Shown here piece after piece: positions 61,827-64,000 of a stretch of 64,000 nucleotides of DNA. The number at the start of each line of letters is the position of its first letter. The first letter of the stretch is position 1. The DNA comes from Tulasnella sp. 424 (lineage: Eukaryota > Basidiomycota > Agaricomycetes > Cantharellales > Tulasnellaceae): contig WSUB01000009.1 in NCBI GenBank assembly GCA_019633425.1, forward strand, positions 186,001-250,000, read 5' to 3'. The notes beneath the pieces were generated by a model, which was not told the origin of the DNA, ran no database searches, and saw only the letters and a program-made list of their open reading frames with translations. The translations under genes were made by a program, and so were the position numbers.

Positions 61827-62745
61827 AGCCACTCTGGCGTTTTACTTCGTACTTCAGGGACTTTTGAGTCATAATCCTTTCTTTGTAAGTTATTTGATTA
61901 ATTACCATCCGCATTTCTCTACTCTTTATGGGTGAAGTGACGTGTTGCGGAGAGATAAGCTGCTCCGAGTTGCGAGGCGCTCTTCTTGCACCCCGTCCCT
62001 GATGGGTCATCCACCCCAGAAGGCCCGTGACGACATGACAGTAACGAGGCATTGCGAACACGGATACGATGTCTGGTCGAGACTTGCTGAGGTGGCATGA
62101 GCGTAACAATAATGCAGATTGAGTTTTGATGAGGTGTCTTTCCTCATCATCCACGTCGCAGCGGTCTCTCGCAGAAGAATTTCTCGACACGTATTTAACT
62201 TAAACCGGGTGTTCCCGCCGACCATTGTGCATTCGGTGGAGTTGTTAGGCCGACGGGGTTTAGGCGGAATGATATGATATATTCACGTCCCGTTTAGAAG
62301 ACGCTCGAAACTAACCATTCTTGGCAAATACTACGCGGTCCTTCCCTCATCTCTAACATCGTCGATTCACGTAAGGGGGCTCGCGGTTTACTGAGCTCAG
62401 CTGCAGGACCCGAATTCTTGTAATAAGGGAATATCCCAGCCCATGCTTTCACCACCGACACTGCGGTTCTCTGAAAGGACTACTATTCCCCGTGAGCTAT
62501 AGTTACTCAGGAACCTACTCTCCGTGTAGCCCGTGTACCTTGGTTGCGAGCAAGAAATGATGCGTTTCTCAACTCACAGCCACAGTGGTGTAAATCCGTT
62601 CTCAGTTGCACGCGCCGCGCGTGCAAGTTACTTTTCAACCACTCAAGACCAATATACTCCACCCTACCATCTCCTTAGAAAGATACGGATACGCGGCGAC
62701 TACTACAATCAGGGATTCTGTGTCATTTTCCTTACAACGCTTCAG
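61827..62745. other. Gene-free interval
   Basis: 919 bp with only short, motif-free open frames on both strands. No terminal repeats, tRNA-like structure or recognisable transposon fragment is seen. It marks the change from dense housekeeping genes to a lineage-specific family at the right edge. Confidence 0.4.
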
Positions 62746-64000
62746 ATGTCCCTACCCACCTCATCTCGCGAAGCGCCCACTGCACCAGACTTTCGAAAGG
62801 ACGCCCAGGAGTTCATCAAGCACTTTGACAAAATCCGAGATCAAATTGACGATGAAATGTAAGTGCACAACTGCTGCTAGGATATCCGATAATTGAAATT
62901 CTGAATGCTCAGGATCAACCACACAAAAGACGGATTGGATAGTCTGCTTGTCTACGTGCGTGTTACACAAGTAGATACTTCAGATCATGGCTCGATAATA
63001 GATTGATTCCCACTAGGCCGGCCTCTTCTCCGCCGTCGATTCGGCCTTTCTTATCTACACGCTCCCCGACCTAAAGCCCAACCCTGTGGACGACACGAAC
63101 GCGCTTCTTCTTCATCTCATACAATTATCTGACGACCCAAAAAACCCAGCTAAAGTCGATCCCCCATCATACAGTTTCTCTCCAGGGCCGAGAGAAATCC
63201 AGGTCAACAGGCTATTCTTGTGTAGCCTAATACTCGCTCTCGTTGTTGCCTTTCTAACCGTCTGGGGAAGGGAATGGCTGAAATTTTCTCAAAGCGCCCC
63301 TGCAATCGGAAGCAAAGTAGAACAACAGCGCTGGTTTAATTTTGGTCGATTTCTTCGGGGAGAGCGAGGGGGTCTTCATATGGCCTTTAGGCTGTTGCCT
63401 ATACTAACCCTTTGCTTCGCTCTGGCTTGTTTCACGATGGGGCTCATGCTCCATGTAGGGATGCTCGACCCCTACAGCGGGAGAATAATTGTGTTCTCCT
63501 TTATGGTTCCATGTGCTATCGTTGTGGGCCTTACAGTGGCCCAAGAGTGGGACTCCCTTCGCTCCTACCACCCCCCTCTTTCGGTGTTAATGAGCAATGG
63601 TATCCATATCATCATTACCATTGCTTCGGTATTGGGACAGTATGCAATGAGACCCATAGCAATGGTGCAGAGGATTTTCATTACGTTGCGTGTTTGGATC
63701 CGGAGTGCAGGGCAGGGGCGAAGGATCTTTGGAGATTGCAGTCGTGCACGAGATTGGAACGTAAGTCCCCGAGGATCGTGAGGAATTGCATTGTACTAAA
63801 CTCCGAGGAAATTTTTCATAATAAGGCGAACGAAGAACAACTTCAAGTAGTCGATGGTCATGTTAATCTCCGGATGGATTCGCGAAGCCAGGTAGAGGGC
63901 CCCTCACAGGACCTCACTAGCTCTCTGCCTCATGACGCCAGGAGATGGGGCTCAGATTCACCTGAATTGCGGTGGAGAGAGGACGACTTACTTTACACCC
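62746..64000 (+). CDS. DUF6535-type basidiomycete membrane protein (3' partial)
   Basis: Basidiomycete-restricted family of unknown function with an N-terminal domain of several membrane helices. Exons 62746-62858, 62913-62955, 63017-63760 and 63826 to the window edge all stay in frame. The protein starts MSLPTSSREAPTAPDFRKDA, followed by FIKHFDKIRDQIDDEMINHTKDGLDSLLVYAGLFSAVDSAFLIYTLPDLKPNP, the family's opening motif. Hydrophobic segments follow: VNRLFLCSLILALVVAFLTVWGREW, FRLLPILTLCFALACFTMGLMLHVGML, IIVFSFMVPCAIVVGLTVAQEW and a weaker fourth. After these, a soluble region runs off the window. ATG 62746 is chosen over the upstream in-frame start at 62533, which would add residues unlike the family. 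Confidence 0.78.

Overview
The window is nuclear DNA of a filamentous basidiomycete, most likely a member of the Agaricomycetes. The evidence is intron-dense genes with introns of about 45-90 nt (GT-AG with CTAAC-like branch points), gene-dense packing on both strands, and families typical of that class: GPI-anchored cupredoxin-like proteins, a DUF6535 protein, WW-domain kinases of the HGD (non-RD) type, and PIF1 helicases carrying an RNase H1-type N-terminus. A Rhizoctonia/Ceratobasidium-like (Cantharellales) source is possible but is only an inference. There is no operon organisation, no mobile element with recognisable ends, no CRISPR array and no RNA gene that I can support.

Layout. 1-8976 is a tandem segmental duplication of about 4.4-4.5 kb: [cupredoxin 3' part + HBD-PIF1 helicase] x 2. 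Copy 1 of the cupredoxin gene is intact from the window edge; copy 2 is a 5'-truncated, frameshifted pseudogene. Both PIF1 copies can be spliced into 14 matching exons. 8994-10837 encodes a MINDY-type K48 deubiquitinase with a 7-nt microexon and a C-terminal CaaX box. 11003-14107 (-) is phosphofructokinase, divergent from a WSS1-type DNA-protein-crosslink protease (14364-16250). 16472-21720 is nucleoporin Nup155/170, tail-to-tail with a RING-CH membrane E3 ligase (-), followed by CDC16/APC6 (-) and a cytochrome P450 (-). 29318-31060 (-) is a single-pass membrane protein with a PPxY motif, divergent from RNA14 (31822-35330). A formate/nitrite-type transporter follows (35726-37278). Next come two paralogous head-to-tail kinases on the minus strand: WW-kinase (37561-39274) and C2-C2-WW-kinase (39676-42872). 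43080-45585 (-) is a GCNA/SprT-like protease, divergent from a VTC4-like polyphosphate polymerase (46541-49795). Mex67 (50185-52780), a medium-chain reductase (-), a multi-pass membrane protein, a disordered Ser-rich protein (-), RNase H2 subunit A (60389-61826) and a DUF6535 gene running off the right edge complete the window.

Functionally most of it is core housekeeping: mRNA 3'-end processing and export (RNA14, Mex67, Nup170), cell cycle (CDC16), glycolysis, ubiquitin biology, and an incidental concentration of RNA:DNA-hybrid and DNA-protein-crosslink factors (HBD-PIF1 x2, WSS1, GCNA, RNase H2A).

The most unusual content is (i) the duplicated helicase that joins an RNase H1 hybrid-binding domain to a PIF1 motor with a conserved four-Cys insert, and (ii) the C2-C2-WW-protein kinase, which has the targeting half of a Nedd4/Rsp5 ligase joined to a kinase instead of a HECT domain, lying beside a shorter WW-kinase paralogue. 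Splice models were worked out by eye from reading-frame continuity and family motifs; no searches were run.
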